Position numbers and translations under genes: made by a program
Notes under the pieces: model-generated
What the model saw: only the letters and a program-made list of their open reading frames with translations
What the model was told of the DNA's origin: nothing
Database searches by the model: none
NCBI RefSeq assembly: GCF_000430045.1
Contig: NZ_KE387027.1
Coordinates: 110,781 to 155,670 of the forward strand
Direction: 5' to 3'
Length of the DNA stretch: 44,890 nucleotides
From: Calidithermus chliarophilus DSM 9957
GTDB lineage: Bacteria; Deinococcota; Deinococci; Deinococcales; Thermaceae
Shown: positions 24,498 through 32,749 of the stretch, piece after piece
How the letters are laid out: each line of letters starts with the position of its first letter
How positions within the stretch are numbered: position 1 is the stretch's first letter

Positions 24498-24721
24498 GTC
24501 GCGTGACTCGTGGCCTGTGGCGTGTGGTTCACCCCGCCCCTTCCCTCCCCGCAGGCGGAGAAGGTTTACCCCCCCTAGCCCCCTTGCCAAGGGGGGGACA
24601 AGGCGTCTGGCGTTTTGCGTTTAGCTATCGGCTATCGGCTATCGGCTATCGGCTATCGGCTATCGGCTATCGGCGTACGGCGTAGGACGTACGACGTACG
24701 ACCCGCGCTCAGCGCTCAGCG
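24498..24721 (-). repeat. Composite repeat, locus D: longest heptad tract plus palindromic modules
   Basis: 24603-24721 is 17 heptads in one phase (119 bases): GCGTCTG, GCGTTTT, GCGTTTA, then seven perfect GCTATCG copies (24624-24672), then GCGTACG / ACGTACG units, ACCCGCG and two CTCAGCG. On the other side lie CCCCCCTAGCCCCCTTGCC (about 24570-24590), CCCTCCCCGCAGGCGGAGA and a GTGGCCTGTGGCGTGTGG tail. The heptads extend into the GH1 gene and contain its stop codon. Confidence 0.8.
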
Positions 24722-26085
24722 ACCCTACCACTCCCCCGCAAAAACCCCCTCCACCACTTCCCCGAGTCCTTGAGCACCCGCCGCTGGGTGGGATAGTCGG
24801 TGTAGTACAGGCCGAAGCGCTTGGAGTAGCCCTCGGCCCACTCGAAGTTGTCCAGCAGGCTCCAGGCGAAGTAGCCCTTCAGCGGGACGCCCGCGTTTAT
24901 GGCCTCGAGGCACGCAGCCAGGTGGAGCTGGAAGTAGCGGGTGCGGGCGGGGTCGTGGACGGCGTCTTGCTCGAGGACGTCGGGGTAGGCCGCGCCGTTT
25001 TCGGTGATGAGGAGGGCTTTGGGCGCGTAGTCGCGGTGTAGCCGGAGGAGCAGGTCGCGCAGGACGTGGGGCACGACCTCCCAGCCCATGGCGGTGTACT
25101 CGCCCTCGGGCCTGACCTGCTCGGTGCCCAGGGGCTGGCCTCCCCGCCGGGCGCGGGCCACGAAGCGGGTGTAGAAGTTGACGCCCAGGAAGTCGAGGGG
25201 GGCGGCGATGGCCTCGAGGTCGCCCGGCAGCACCCGCGGCGGGAAGAGCGGGCCCTGCAGGAAGCCGGGAAACCCCAGCCGGAACACCCGCAGGGTGTCC
25301 TCGGGGTAGCCGCGGCCGAAGAGGGGGTCGGTGAACCAGCGGTTGAACACGCCGTCGAGCCGCCGGGCGGCGGCCTGGTCGGCGGGGGTGGCGCTGAAGG
25401 GCTCGACGGGCATGTAGTTGTTGGTGATGCCCACCTGCGCGCCCGGCACGTTGGCCCGGATCACCGGGACGGCCCGCCCGTGGGCCAGCAGCGCGTGGTG
25501 CGTGACCTGGACCGCGCGGGGGACGTTGCGCACCCCCGGCGCGTGCTGCCCGGTGGCGTGCCCCAGGAAGCTGAAGACCCAGGGCTCGTTGAGGGTGATC
25601 CAGTGCCGCACGCGGCTCCCCAGGCGCCTGGTCACCGCGTCGGCGTAGCGCACGAAGGCGTCCACGACGCCGCGGCTGGCCCAGCCTCCCCGGTCCTGCA
25701 GGGCCTGGGGCAGGTCCCAGTGGTAGAGGGTGACCCAGGGCGTGATCCCGGCCTCCAGCAGCGCGTCCGCCAGCCGTTCGTAGAACTCGAGCCCCCTGGG
25801 GTTGAGGGTGCGGCCGTCGGGGAAGACCCGGGGCCAGGCGACGGAGAAGCGGTAGGCGTTGACGCCCAGCCCCTGCATCAGGGCGACGTCCTCGCGGTAG
25901 CGGCGGTAGTGGTCGCAGGCGACGTCGCCGGTGTCGCCCGCGCGGGTCTTGCCGGGGGTGTGGCTGAAGGTGTCCCAGATGCTGGGGCCCCTCCCGTCCT
26001 CCCGCACGGCCCCCTCGATCTGGTAGGCGGCGGTGGCGGTGCCCCACACGAAGTCATCGGGGAACTGGGCACGCTCGAGGTGCAT
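24709..26085 (-). CDS. bglA: Beta-glucosidase, glycoside hydrolase family 1
   Basis: 458 residues; hydrolyses beta-glucosides and beta-galactosides in the cytosol. The GH1 signature FVWGTATAAYQIEGA is at about 12-26. The acid/base Glu is in TLNEPW (about 167), the nucleophile Glu in LITENG (about 355), and the aglycone-site segment is WSLLDNFEWAEGYSKRFGLYYTDY. Its C-terminus (GSGRVAER) is encoded by the invading heptad repeat, which also supplies TGA, so the original end may have been a few residues different. -10 TAAGCT lies 9 bases before ATG 26085. Confidence 0.93.
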   Translation of the reverse strand: MHLERAQFPDDFVWGTATAAYQIEGAVREDGRGPSIWDTFSHTPGKTRAGDTGDVACDHYRRYREDVALMQGLGVNAYRFSVAWPRVFPDGRTLNPRGLEFYERLADALLEAGITPWVTLYHWDLPQALQDRGGWASRGVVDAFVRYADAVTRRLGSRVRHWITLNEPWVFSFLGHATGQHAPGVRNVPRAVQVTHHALLAHGRAVPVIRANVPGAQVGITNNYMPVEPFSATPADQAAARRLDGVFNRWFTDPLFGRGYPEDTLRVFRLGFPGFLQGPLFPPRVLPGDLEAIAAPLDFLGVNFYTRFVARARRGGQPLGTEQVRPEGEYTAMGWEVVPHVLRDLLLRLHRDYAPKALLITENGAAYPDVLEQDAVHDPARTRYFQLHLAACLEAINAGVPLKGYFAWSLLDNFEWAEGYSKRFGLYYTDYPTQRRVLKDSGKWWRGFLRGSGRVAER

Positions 26086-26128
26086 ACGCTTTTTAGCTTA
26101 CGGGGTAGTCTAGAGGGAGCAGGGGAGC

Positions 26129-26965
26129 ATGAACCGACGCGCGTTTTTGGGCCTGCTGGGCCTTGGGGTCTTGGGAGGAACGGGTTTGGGGGCCTACGGC
26201 CTGGCCTCGGCCCGCGGCTTCGAGCTTTCGCGCCACCGCTACGGGCTGCCGGGGCTGCGCCAGCCGCTGCGGGTGGCGCACCTGAGCGACCTGCACTTCG
26301 GCGAACAGCACCCGGCCCAGGCGGTGCGCCGCTGGGTGGCTGTCGCCCTGGCCGAGCGCCCCGACCTGGTGGTCATCACCGGCGACTTCGTGGACCAGGC
26401 CACGCGGCCCAGAGCCTTGCGGTCCCTCGGCGACGAGCTGGCCCGCCTCGAGGCCCCCCTGGGCGTCTACGGGGTGCTGGGCAACCACGACTACTCGCAC
26501 TCCGTCGACAACGCCGACCGCCGGGCCTGGCTCTCGAGCCTGACCACGGAGCTCGAGCGCGCCGGGATCGAGCTCCTGACCAACCGCGGCGTGCGCCTGC
26601 GCCCCGACCTCTACCTCGCCGGGGTGGACGACCTCTGGCACGGCAACCCCGACCTCGCCGCCGCGCTCCGGGACGCCCCCCGCGACGCGGCCACCCTGCT
26701 GCTGAGCCACAACCCCGACCTGCTGCCGCAGGTGCCCGAGTGGGTGAGCCTCACCCTCTGCGGCCACACCCACGGCGGCCAGGTCTGCCTGCCGCTGATC
26801 GGCGCCGTCCACGCCCCCTCGAGGTACGGCACCCGCTTCGCCCAGGGTTTCCACCGCGCCCCCGCGGCGGGGTTCGTCTCGAGGGGCCTTGGCACCACGT
26901 GGCTGCCGGTGCGCACGTTCTGCGACGCGGAGGTGGTGGTTTTCGACTTTGAGCCCGTGGGGTAG
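26129..26965 (+). CDS. Membrane-anchored or exported metallophosphoesterase (YaeI/YkuE-like)
   Basis: 278 residues. The N-terminus MNRRAFLGLLGLGVLGG with following hydrophobic residues resembles a Tat-type or anchor signal (RR-x-F-L). Calcineurin-like motifs in order: HLSDLHFGE, TGDFVDQ, GVLGNHDYS, LLLSHNPDL and CGHTHGGQV, giving the dimetal site. Relatives remove UDP-diacylglucosamine or other phosphodiesters; the substrate is unknown. GGGGAGC upstream of ATG 26129. Its TAG stop is the first triplet of repeat locus E. Confidence 0.88.
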   Translation: MNRRAFLGLLGLGVLGGTGLGAYGLASARGFELSRHRYGLPGLRQPLRVAHLSDLHFGEQHPAQAVRRWVAVALAERPDLVVITGDFVDQATRPRALRSLGDELARLEAPLGVYGVLGNHDYSHSVDNADRRAWLSSLTTELERAGIELLTNRGVRLRPDLYLAGVDDLWHGNPDLAAALRDAPRDAATLLLSHNPDLLPQVPEWVSLTLCGHTHGGQVCLPLIGAVHAPSRYGTRFAQGFHRAPAAGFVSRGLGTTWLPVRTFCDAEVVVFDFEPVG

Positions 26966-27200
26966 CTGATAGCTGATAGCCGCGCCCGGCGTTGTACGTC
27001 CTACGCCGTACGCAAAACGCAAGACGCAAGACGCAAGACGCAAGACGCCTCTTCTTTACCCCCCTTAGCAAGGGGGGCTGGGGGGGATATTCCTTCCCCG
27101 CACGCGGGGAGGGTTGGGGTGGGGTCAACCACAAGCCACGAACCACAAGCCACGAGCCACGAGCCTCCCGCTGATGGCTGACCGCTGATAGCTGACCGCT
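26963..27200 (+). repeat. Composite repeat, locus E (complete module order)
   Basis: Plus orientation. TAGCTGA heptads start in the stop codon, then a GTACGTCCTACGCCGTACG block, CGCAAAA, and five perfect CGCAAGA copies (27018-27052). Then CCCCCCTTAGCAAGGGGGG (about 27059-27077), GGGGGGATATTCC, CCCCGCACGCGGGGAGGG (about 27096-27113), a GGGTCAACCACAAGCCACG block of CCACAAG / CCACGAG heptads, and finally CTGATGG, CTGACCG, CTGATAG units. It is the most complete copy in the window. Confidence 0.8.
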
Positions 27201-27412
27201 TATAAAAGCGAGGGGGTGTGGGGGAGTCCTCGCCTCGCCGTGGCGAGGACTCCCCCACGTCCGCCTCTGGCGGACGTGGCATGGCGGGCGGCTGATGTGC
27301 TCCAATCGCCCTTGGAGACAGCAGTCTCCGGGGTCCTTGCCGCCCCGCCTTGGCGGGGCGGGGTAGGGGGTTCCGCCCACGAAGCGCTGGGCGGGTAAAA
27401 CCTGTAGCGTAG
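27201..27412. repeat. Run of GC palindromes
   Basis: No gene seen. A perfect 15-bp stem hairpin GGGGGAGTCCTCGCC / GGCGAGGACTCCCCC (about 27221-27257) is followed by CACGTCCGCC-TCT-GGCGGACGTG and by GCCGCCCCGCC-TT-GGCGGGGCGG (about 27340-27361). The last is the same palindrome as in MITE-like copy 1 at 1083-1106. Confidence 0.55.
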
Positions 27413-27544
27413 ACCTCGGACGCGTGCGGCGAAAACCAAGCCGTGCATCAACGTCCAAACTTCCCGCCACGCCGTGGCGGGGCGTGGGGCACACGGGAAG
27501 TCACGCTCGAGGAGACGGTCGAAATGCCGTGCATCACCGTGTAA
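27413..27544 (+). pseudogene. Possible TnpB (IS200/IS605 OrfB) C-terminal tail remnant
   Basis: A 43-codon frame just upstream of the transposon-like right end, containing DACGENQAVHQRPN and ending in TLEETVEMPCITV. TnpB genes often end in a tail of this kind (an ACGE-type segment after the zinc finger) immediately before the right end. The zinc finger and RuvC motifs are absent, so the gene is lost. Call based on position and general resemblance; weak. Confidence 0.35.
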
Positions 27545-27608
27545 GACGCCCGTACCGGGCGCAGTGGTGAGCCCAAGAATCCCACGGATTTATCCATGGG
27601 AGTGTCAA
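27500..27608 (+). mobile_element. IS200/IS605-type right end, with candidate omega/reRNA sequence
   Basis: CAAGAATCCCACGGATTTATCC and following bases resemble the conserved subterminal hairpin of IS605-family right ends: CCCACGGA (27581-27588) pairs with TCCATGGG (27593-27600) with one mismatch, and the end reads GAGTGTCAA (27600-27608). In TnpB systems this region is the 3' part of the guide RNA and the guide would begin after GTCAA. No left end or tnpA is present in the window, so this is a decayed or solo end. Confidence 0.5.
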
Positions 27609-27845
27609 CGCTTTAGTTCTTTAGGCTGCTCGGCAGCAATAAAACCCGTGCGGGCAGGCGGGAACGGCTCCAGCGGCGGGTGGCGACGGTATAGGGGCGT
27701 TGGGGTTTGCGAATAGGCTTCAGCATAGCTTCCTCCCGAATGGCTTGGCAGCTAAGCCCAGCATGGCAAGGCAGCATGACCGGAGCCTGACCGCTGCCTT
27801 AGCTTTTGCTGAAGGACTTGGAGCGCATCCCGGGAGACGAGCGCC
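27609..27845. other. Gene-free stretch before the SARP-like gene
   Basis: No credible gene: the short frames here have no ribosome sites or recognisable domains. Contains CTGCTCGGCAG and CCTTAGC / GCTGAAGG hairpins. The downstream end carries the regulator's -10 box. Confidence 0.4.
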
Positions 27846-27851
27846 TACAAT
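27846..27851 (+). promoter_or_regulatory. -10 box of the SARP-like regulator
   Basis: TACAAT ends 6 bases before the ATG at 27858, so the transcript is expected to start at or next to the start codon. No clear -35 is visible. Confidence 0.55.
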
Positions 27852-27857
27852 GGGCCT

Positions 27858-30251
27858 ATGCTCCTCCGCACCCTGGGCGGACTCGAGCTCGAGCACTCCG
27901 ACTTCGGCCGCTTAAAACCCCTATTGCTGCTGACGTATTTGCTGGTGGAGGGTCCGAGCGAACGGCGGCATCTGGCCGAGCTTTTCTGGCCCGACAACGC
28001 CGACGCCCTCAACAGCCTTTCGGTGGCCCTGACCCGCCTGCGCAAGGGCGTTCCCGGGGCGGTCGAGGCCGACGAGGTGCGGGCGTGGGCCCGCCTCGAC
28101 AACGACCTCGACGCGCTCAAGGCGGCGCTCGAGGCCCGCGACTACGCCGGGGCCATCGCGCTGTACCGGGGGCCCTTCCTCGAGGGGCTCTACCTGCCCG
28201 ACTGGAGCGCCGAGCTCGAGGAGTGGGTCTACACCCAGCGCGAGCACGTCGCGGGGCAGGTGCGCCAGGCCTACCTCGCGCTGGCCGAGCAGGAGGCGAC
28301 CCGCAGCCGCTTCGACCAGGCCGCCAAGCTGGCCGAGCAGGCCTACCAGTTGCGGGCGGCGCCCGCCCTCGAGCCCGAGGACCTGCTGCGGCTGTACCCC
28401 CTCCTGCTGGCGGGCAACAGCTTCCTGCTGGGCGAGGTGCGCCGCGAGGCCGAGGGCCTGGGGCTGCGGCTGGAGCAGCGCCCGGAGGACGCGCGCGTGC
28501 AGTTGCGCCGGGTGCTGGTGGGGCGCGAGCGCGAGCTCGAGGCCCTGCGATCCTTGGGGCCCGGCCAGTGGGCCTGGGTTCGGGGGGGCAGCGGGATCGG
28601 CAAGAGCGCCCTGCTACGGGCGTGCAGCGGCCAGTACCTGGCGGGGCGCCCAGGGCTGCCCTACGCGACGCTCGAGCCCCTGCTGCGCGGGGCGCTGGGG
28701 CAGGGCGAGGAGGCGCTGCTGCGCCACCTCGGCCAGGCGCGGGGCCCCTTGCTGCTGGACAACTGGGAGCGGGCCGACCCCGAGAGCCGGGCGCTGCTGA
28801 CCCGCCTGCGGGGCCTGGGGCGGGGCCCCGCGGTGATCGTGGCTTCGCGCGAGCCCCCCGCCTTCGGGCCCGACCTGCTGCTGGAGCTGGGGCCGCTCAC
28901 GGCCGAGGCCCTGCGCGACTTCCCCGGCGCCTTCGAGCAGACCGGGGGCTTGCCCGCGCTGGTGGAGGCCTACCTGCGCGAGGAGCCGCTCGAGACCGCC
29001 CTGGAGGCCCGCCTGGCGATCCTCTCGCCCGTGGCCCGCGAGGTGTTCCTGACCCTCGCGCTCCTCGACGAGCCCGACCTGGTGCTCACCCGGCGGGCCC
29101 TGAGCCTGGAGGCCCCCCGCATGGCCGAAGCCCTCGAGGAGCTCGTCACCGCCGCCTTGATCGAGCCCTCGGGCCGCCTGCGGGTGCGCCGCCCGGTGCT
29201 CGACTACCTCGAGGGCCAGCCCTCCCTCCAGGCCGCGCTCTCGCTCCGGCTGGCCCGGCAGCGCGGCGGGCTCGAGGCCTTCCCGCTCTACCGGCGCTCG
29301 AGGCTGCTGTGGGAGGCGGAGGACCTGCCCAAGGTCGAGCAGGCCTACACCGCCTGGGCCCGCGAGCTATTGCGGCGCGGCTTCCCCCAGAAGGCCGCCG
29401 AGGTGCTGGAGGAGGCCCCCCCGGGGCCGGGCGTGCGGCTGCTGTATGCCCGCTGCCTCGAGCGCACCGGCCGCTACCAGGAGGCGCTGGAGAGCCTGCA
29501 AGCCCTGCCCGAACACCCCGACCTGCTGGCCCTCCAGGGGGTGCTGCTGTGGCGCCTGGGCCGCCCCGAAGAGGCCCGCGAAGCCGCCGAGGCCGCCCTG
29601 CAGGGGGGCACCGAGGCCCGCGCCGAGGCCCACAACACCCTGGGCAAGGTCTTCCTCTCCAGCAAGCAGTTCGACGAGGCCCTCGACCGCTTCAACCGGG
29701 CCGCCGCCCTGTTCTACAGCCTGGGCGACCCCGTCCGCCGGGCCGGGGCGCTCAACAACGCCGCGCTCACGCGGCTCGAGATGGGCGAGGAGGCCGAGCA
29801 GGCCTTCCAGGAGGTGCTGGAAGCCAGCCGCGACAACCTGCGCCTGCGGGCCGGGGCCTACCTCAACTTAGGCCTCGTCTTCGAGCGGCAGCAGGCGTGG
29901 GAGCGGGCCGAGGACGCCTACCGGCAGTCGATCACCTGGGCGCAGGAGGCCGGGCTGTTGGCCGTGGCGGTGCTGGCCTGGAACAACCTGGGCTCGGTGC
30001 TCAACAAGCAGGCGCGGCCCGAGGCTGCCCTCGAGGCCTTCGAACGCGCCATGGCCTCAGCCCGCGAGACCGGCGACCTGCGCAACCTGGCGCTGGTGCT
30101 GGCCAACATCTCCCAGCTCACCGGCAACCCCTCGGCGCTGGAGGAGGCCGTGCTGCTGCTGGAGGAAGCCGGCGACCACGACTACGCCGAGCGTTTCCGC
30201 CAGGAGCTGCGGGCGGTCAGGGCGCAGTCAGGGGCGAAGGTGCAGTCTTGA
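27858..30251 (+). CDS. SARP/BTAD-type regulator with ATPase and TPR domains
   Basis: 797 residues. N-terminal winged helix (about 1-90, LRTLGGLELEHSDFGRLKPLLLLTYLLVEGPSERRHLAELFWPD..ALNSLSVALTRLRK), BTAD helical domain (about 95-200), a P-loop ATPase with Walker A GGSGIGKSALLRA (about 236) and Walker B-like GPLLLDNWE, then about ten TPR-like helix pairs (about 470-790). This is the layout of large activators sensing nucleotide and a ligand. It is followed 47 bases later by a secreted subtilase, which it may control (inference). DNA target unknown. Confidence 0.85.
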   Translation: MLLRTLGGLELEHSDFGRLKPLLLLTYLLVEGPSERRHLAELFWPDNADALNSLSVALTRLRKGVPGAVEADEVRAWARLDNDLDALKAALEARDYAGAIALYRGPFLEGLYLPDWSAELEEWVYTQREHVAGQVRQAYLALAEQEATRSRFDQAAKLAEQAYQLRAAPALEPEDLLRLYPLLLAGNSFLLGEVRREAEGLGLRLEQRPEDARVQLRRVLVGRERELEALRSLGPGQWAWVRGGSGIGKSALLRACSGQYLAGRPGLPYATLEPLLRGALGQGEEALLRHLGQARGPLLLDNWERADPESRALLTRLRGLGRGPAVIVASREPPAFGPDLLLELGPLTAEALRDFPGAFEQTGGLPALVEAYLREEPLETALEARLAILSPVAREVFLTLALLDEPDLVLTRRALSLEAPRMAEALEELVTAALIEPSGRLRVRRPVLDYLEGQPSLQAALSLRLARQRGGLEAFPLYRRSRLLWEAEDLPKVEQAYTAWARELLRRGFPQKAAEVLEEAPPGPGVRLLYARCLERTGRYQEALESLQALPEHPDLLALQGVLLWRLGRPEEAREAAEAALQGGTEARAEAHNTLGKVFLSSKQFDEALDRFNRAAALFYSLGDPVRRAGALNNAALTRLEMGEEAEQAFQEVLEASRDNLRLRAGAYLNLGLVFERQQAWERAEDAYRQSITWAQEAGLLAVAVLAWNNLGSVLNKQARPEAALEAFERAMASARETGDLRNLALVLANISQLTGNPSALEEAVLLLEEAGDHDYAERFRQELRAVRAQSGAKVQS

Positions 30252-30298
30252 GGCGACCCGCGACGGCGGGCGTCCGGTTTGCTCCAGGAGGTCTGCGC

Positions 30299-31699
30299 AT
30301 GCGGAAGGGGTTTATCGCGGTGCTGCTATGGCTGGCGGCTGTGGCCTGGGCCCAGACGCCCTATCCCCGCCTCGACTTAGGGCCCGAGACGGGCATCTCG
30401 GTGCTGTTCAAGGCCACGGCGACGCCCTGCGACCTGGCCCGGCTGCTCGGCGGCCTCGAGCGGCAGGGCATTAGGGCGCGGGTGCTCGAGTTCCACCGCA
30501 CGCTCAACCCTTTCCGCGAAGGCCGGACCGCGCCCAACGAGCTCTACCAGCGGGTCGAGCGGGAGGTGCTCGGCGGGGCCGTGGCGGCGGAGACGCTCCG
30601 GCGGTGCGAAGCGGTGCCGCCACCTGGCCCCGGTCTCGCCGCACCCGCCGAGCTCGGCCCCTGCGAGGGGGCGTTCGCGCTGCTGGAAGTCGACGGCGTC
30701 CGCCTCAACGAGGCCATCGCCCGCATCGCCCAGAACGACTTCGTGCTGGCCGTCGACGACAGCCACAGCTCCGGCTGGACCGACGCGCCCGCCCTCGTGC
30801 AGGCCCCCCCGGACTACCGCGAGGCCGTCGGCTGGAGGCCCGGGCTCGAGGGCGGCGCGGGCGCCGGGGTCACCGTGGCGGTGCTCGACACCGGCGTCAC
30901 CGACGGGGTTCTCGACAACTTCGGCTCGAGGCTCCTCCCCGGCTTCGACTTCGTGAGCAACGACCCCGACGCCCGCGAGGTCCCCGGCAACGGCGGCGCC
31001 CTGCACGGCACGCCCGTCGCGGCCCTGATCGCGGGCGAGAGGTCCGGCCTGGCCCCCAGGGCCCGGGTCCTGCCGGTGCGGGTCTGCGACGAGAAGGGCC
31101 TGTGCCGGGCCAGCCACCTCATCCGGGGGACCTGCTGGGCCTTGTCGCGGGTCTCGAGCGGCGGCCGCGACCTCAGGGCCCTGCGCACGCTGGTGCTTAA
31201 CTACAGCCTGGGCAGCCCCAAGCCCATCGAGCCCCTGCGGGTGCTGCTGGCCTTCGCCCTGCAGAAGAACGCCCTCGCCGCCGCCTCCGCCGGCAACGAC
31301 GGCGCCCAGGGCTACGGCGCCCTGCCCCACTTCCCCGCCCACTACGCCCCCGAGCTCGAGGGCCTGCTGGGCGTGGCAGCTCTGCAGCCCTCGCCATACG
31401 AGCCCGGCACCTGGGAGCGCATGCCCAGCAGCACGGCCGGGCCCCACGTCGAGATTTCCGCCCCCGGGCTCACCGCCCTGGCTGCCTACGGCGGCACCTC
31501 CTTCGCCACCGCCTGTGTCACGGGCGCCCTGGCGCTTTGGCGCAACGCCTGCCCCGACCTCGTCCCCGCCTCCGTCGAGCTCAAGCTCCGGGCCAGGGCC
31601 ACCCGCGACCCGCTCAGCGGCCTGGTGTTCCGCCAGTTGGTGGGCGACGGGATGCTCGATCTGCGGGCGGGGTTCAATTGCGATCCGGGGGCTCCGTGA
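30299..31699 (+). CDS. Secreted subtilisin-like serine peptidase (S8)
   Basis: 466 residues from ATG 30299 with AGGAGG 7 bases upstream; the longer frame is antisense-type noise over the SARP gene. Signal peptide about 1-19 (VLLWLAAVAWA). Catalytic Asp in VAVLDTGV, His in LHGTPVAALIAGE, oxyanion Asn in SAGNDGAQ and Ser in YGGTSFATACVTG. The N-terminal about 150 residues before the catalytic domain are a Cys-containing prodomain-like region not recognised. Several Cys pairs suggest an extracellular enzyme. Probably a short operon with the SARP-like regulator. Confidence 0.9.
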   Translation: MRKGFIAVLLWLAAVAWAQTPYPRLDLGPETGISVLFKATATPCDLARLLGGLERQGIRARVLEFHRTLNPFREGRTAPNELYQRVEREVLGGAVAAETLRRCEAVPPPGPGLAAPAELGPCEGAFALLEVDGVRLNEAIARIAQNDFVLAVDDSHSSGWTDAPALVQAPPDYREAVGWRPGLEGGAGAGVTVAVLDTGVTDGVLDNFGSRLLPGFDFVSNDPDAREVPGNGGALHGTPVAALIAGERSGLAPRARVLPVRVCDEKGLCRASHLIRGTCWALSRVSSGGRDLRALRTLVLNYSLGSPKPIEPLRVLLAFALQKNALAAASAGNDGAQGYGALPHFPAHYAPELEGLLGVAALQPSPYEPGTWERMPSSTAGPHVEISAPGLTALAAYGGTSFATACVTGALALWRNACPDLVPASVELKLRARATRDPLSGLVFRQLVGDGMLDLRAGFNCDPGAP

Positions 31700-31705
31700 C
31701 TGAAG

Positions 31706-31916
31706 GACGTCGATAGTCGATAGTCGATAGCCAATAGCTGATGGCCGATAGCTAAACGCAAAACGCAAGACGCAAGACGCAAGACGCAAGACGCAAGACG
31801 CCCCTTCTTTGCCCCCCTTAGCAAGGGGGGCTAGGGGGATAAACCCTCCCCGCATGCGGGGAGGGACGGGGAGGGGTCAACTACACGCCACGAGCCACAC
31901 GCCACAGGCCTCCTAC
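31706..31916 (+). repeat. Composite repeat, locus F
   Basis: 31710-31800 is 13 heptads in unbroken phase (91 bases): three TCGATAG, CCAATAG, CTGATGG, CCGATAG, CTAAACG, CAAAACG and five CAAGACG. Then CCCCCTTAGCAAGGGGGG, GGGGGATAAACC, CCTCCCCGCATGCGGGGAGGG and a GGGTCAACTACACGCCACG-type tail of CCACGAG / CCACACG units. It starts 7 bases after the subtilase stop codon. Confidence 0.8.
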
Positions 31917-31930
31917 ACCTTGCCAACGGC

Positions 31931-32737
31931 CTATAGCGGCGCTTTCTTCTGGAAATTCGGCCTGCGCTTTTCCTTCAGCGAGGCCAGGCCTTCCTTGGCG
32001 TCGGGGCCTAGGAAGCCGAGGAACTCGAGCGCGAGTGAGGTGTCGAAGGTGGGGCCGGCCAGGCGCAGCCAGTTGTTGAGGGCGTACTTGCTCCAGCGCA
32101 GGGCGGTGGGGGAGCCTTTGGCGAGCTTGCGGGCGATCTCGAGGGATTTGGCGTAGACCTGATCGTCCTCCACGCACAGCGAGACCAGCCCCAGCCGCTC
32201 GGCCTCCTCGCCGCTCATGGGCTCGTTGAGCAGCAGGTAGTACTTGGCCTTGTTGAGCCCCACCAGCAAGGGCCAGACGATGGCCGAGTGGTCGCCCGCG
32301 GCCACCCCCAGCCGGGTGTGCCCGTCGAGGATGCGGGCGGTTTTCCCGGCCACCGTGATGTCGCACAGCAGGCCCACCGCCAGCCCGGCCCCCACGGCGG
32401 GCCCCTCGAGCGCCGCCACCGTGGGCTTGGAGCAGTTGATCACGTTGTACACGAGGTCGCGGGCCTCCTTCCACACCCGCACCAGCGCCTCGTAATCGGC
32501 GATCATCTCCTCGATGAGCTCGAAGTCGCCCCCCGCCGAGAAGGCCCCGCCCTCCCCGCGCACCAGCACCGCGTTGACGCTCTCGTCGGCGTCGATGTCG
32601 CGCCAGACGTAAGCCATCTCGCGATGCATCTCGGCGTCGGCAGCGTTGAGACGGCCAGGGCTCGAGAGGATGACCTCGAGAACCCCTTCCTCGGGCTCAG
32701 CGAAGCTCAGGCGTTGGTAGGCGTCTTTCCAGGACAT
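31931..32737 (-). CDS. Enoyl-CoA hydratase/isomerase family protein
   Basis: 268 residues, crotonase fold. [14 protein letters not shown] and [19 protein letters not shown] form the first oxyanion-hole part; [27 protein letters not shown] is the second. [47 protein letters not shown] follows. One of the two usual acidic catalytic residues seems replaced (GDHSAI where many have GGTQRL), so it may be an isomerase or dehydratase relative rather than standard hydratase. ATG 32737 is 6 bases after TAAGCT on the minus strand. Confidence 0.85.
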   Translation of the reverse strand: MSWKDAYQRLSFAEPEEGVLEVILSSPGRLNAADAEMHREMAYVWRDIDADESVNAVLVRGEGGAFSAGGDFELIEEMIADYEALVRVWKEARDLVYNVINCSKPTVAALEGPAVGAGLAVGLLCDITVAGKTARILDGHTRLGVAAGDHSAIVWPLLVGLNKAKYYLLLNEPMSGEEAERLGLVSLCVEDDQVYAKSLEIARKLAKGSPTALRWSKYALNNWLRLAGPTFDTSLALEFLGFLGPDAKEGLASLKEKRRPNFQKKAPL

Positions 32738-32749
32738 GGGTATAGCTTA

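Noticed and set aside
24602..24685. Short peptides such as YRLSAIGYRLSAIGYR encoded by the heptads
   Set aside because: A 7-base repeat read in triplets always gives a 7-residue periodic peptide; there is no start context and the same peptide appears at unrelated loci.
24603..24721. Heptad repeats as a CRISPR array
   Set aside because: Units are 7 bases, contiguous and without spacers; there are no cas genes.
27474..27716. 80-codon plus-strand frame in the IS605-like right end
   Set aside because: Runs through the hairpin end and beyond the transposon boundary; the more credible TnpB-like tail is in another frame.
27806..30298. Very long plus-strand frame (1,297 codons) ending with the subtilase
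   Set aside because: Upstream of 30299 it is out of frame with the SARP gene and shows Pro/Arg/Ala/Gly-rich noise; only the part from the subtilase signal peptide is real.
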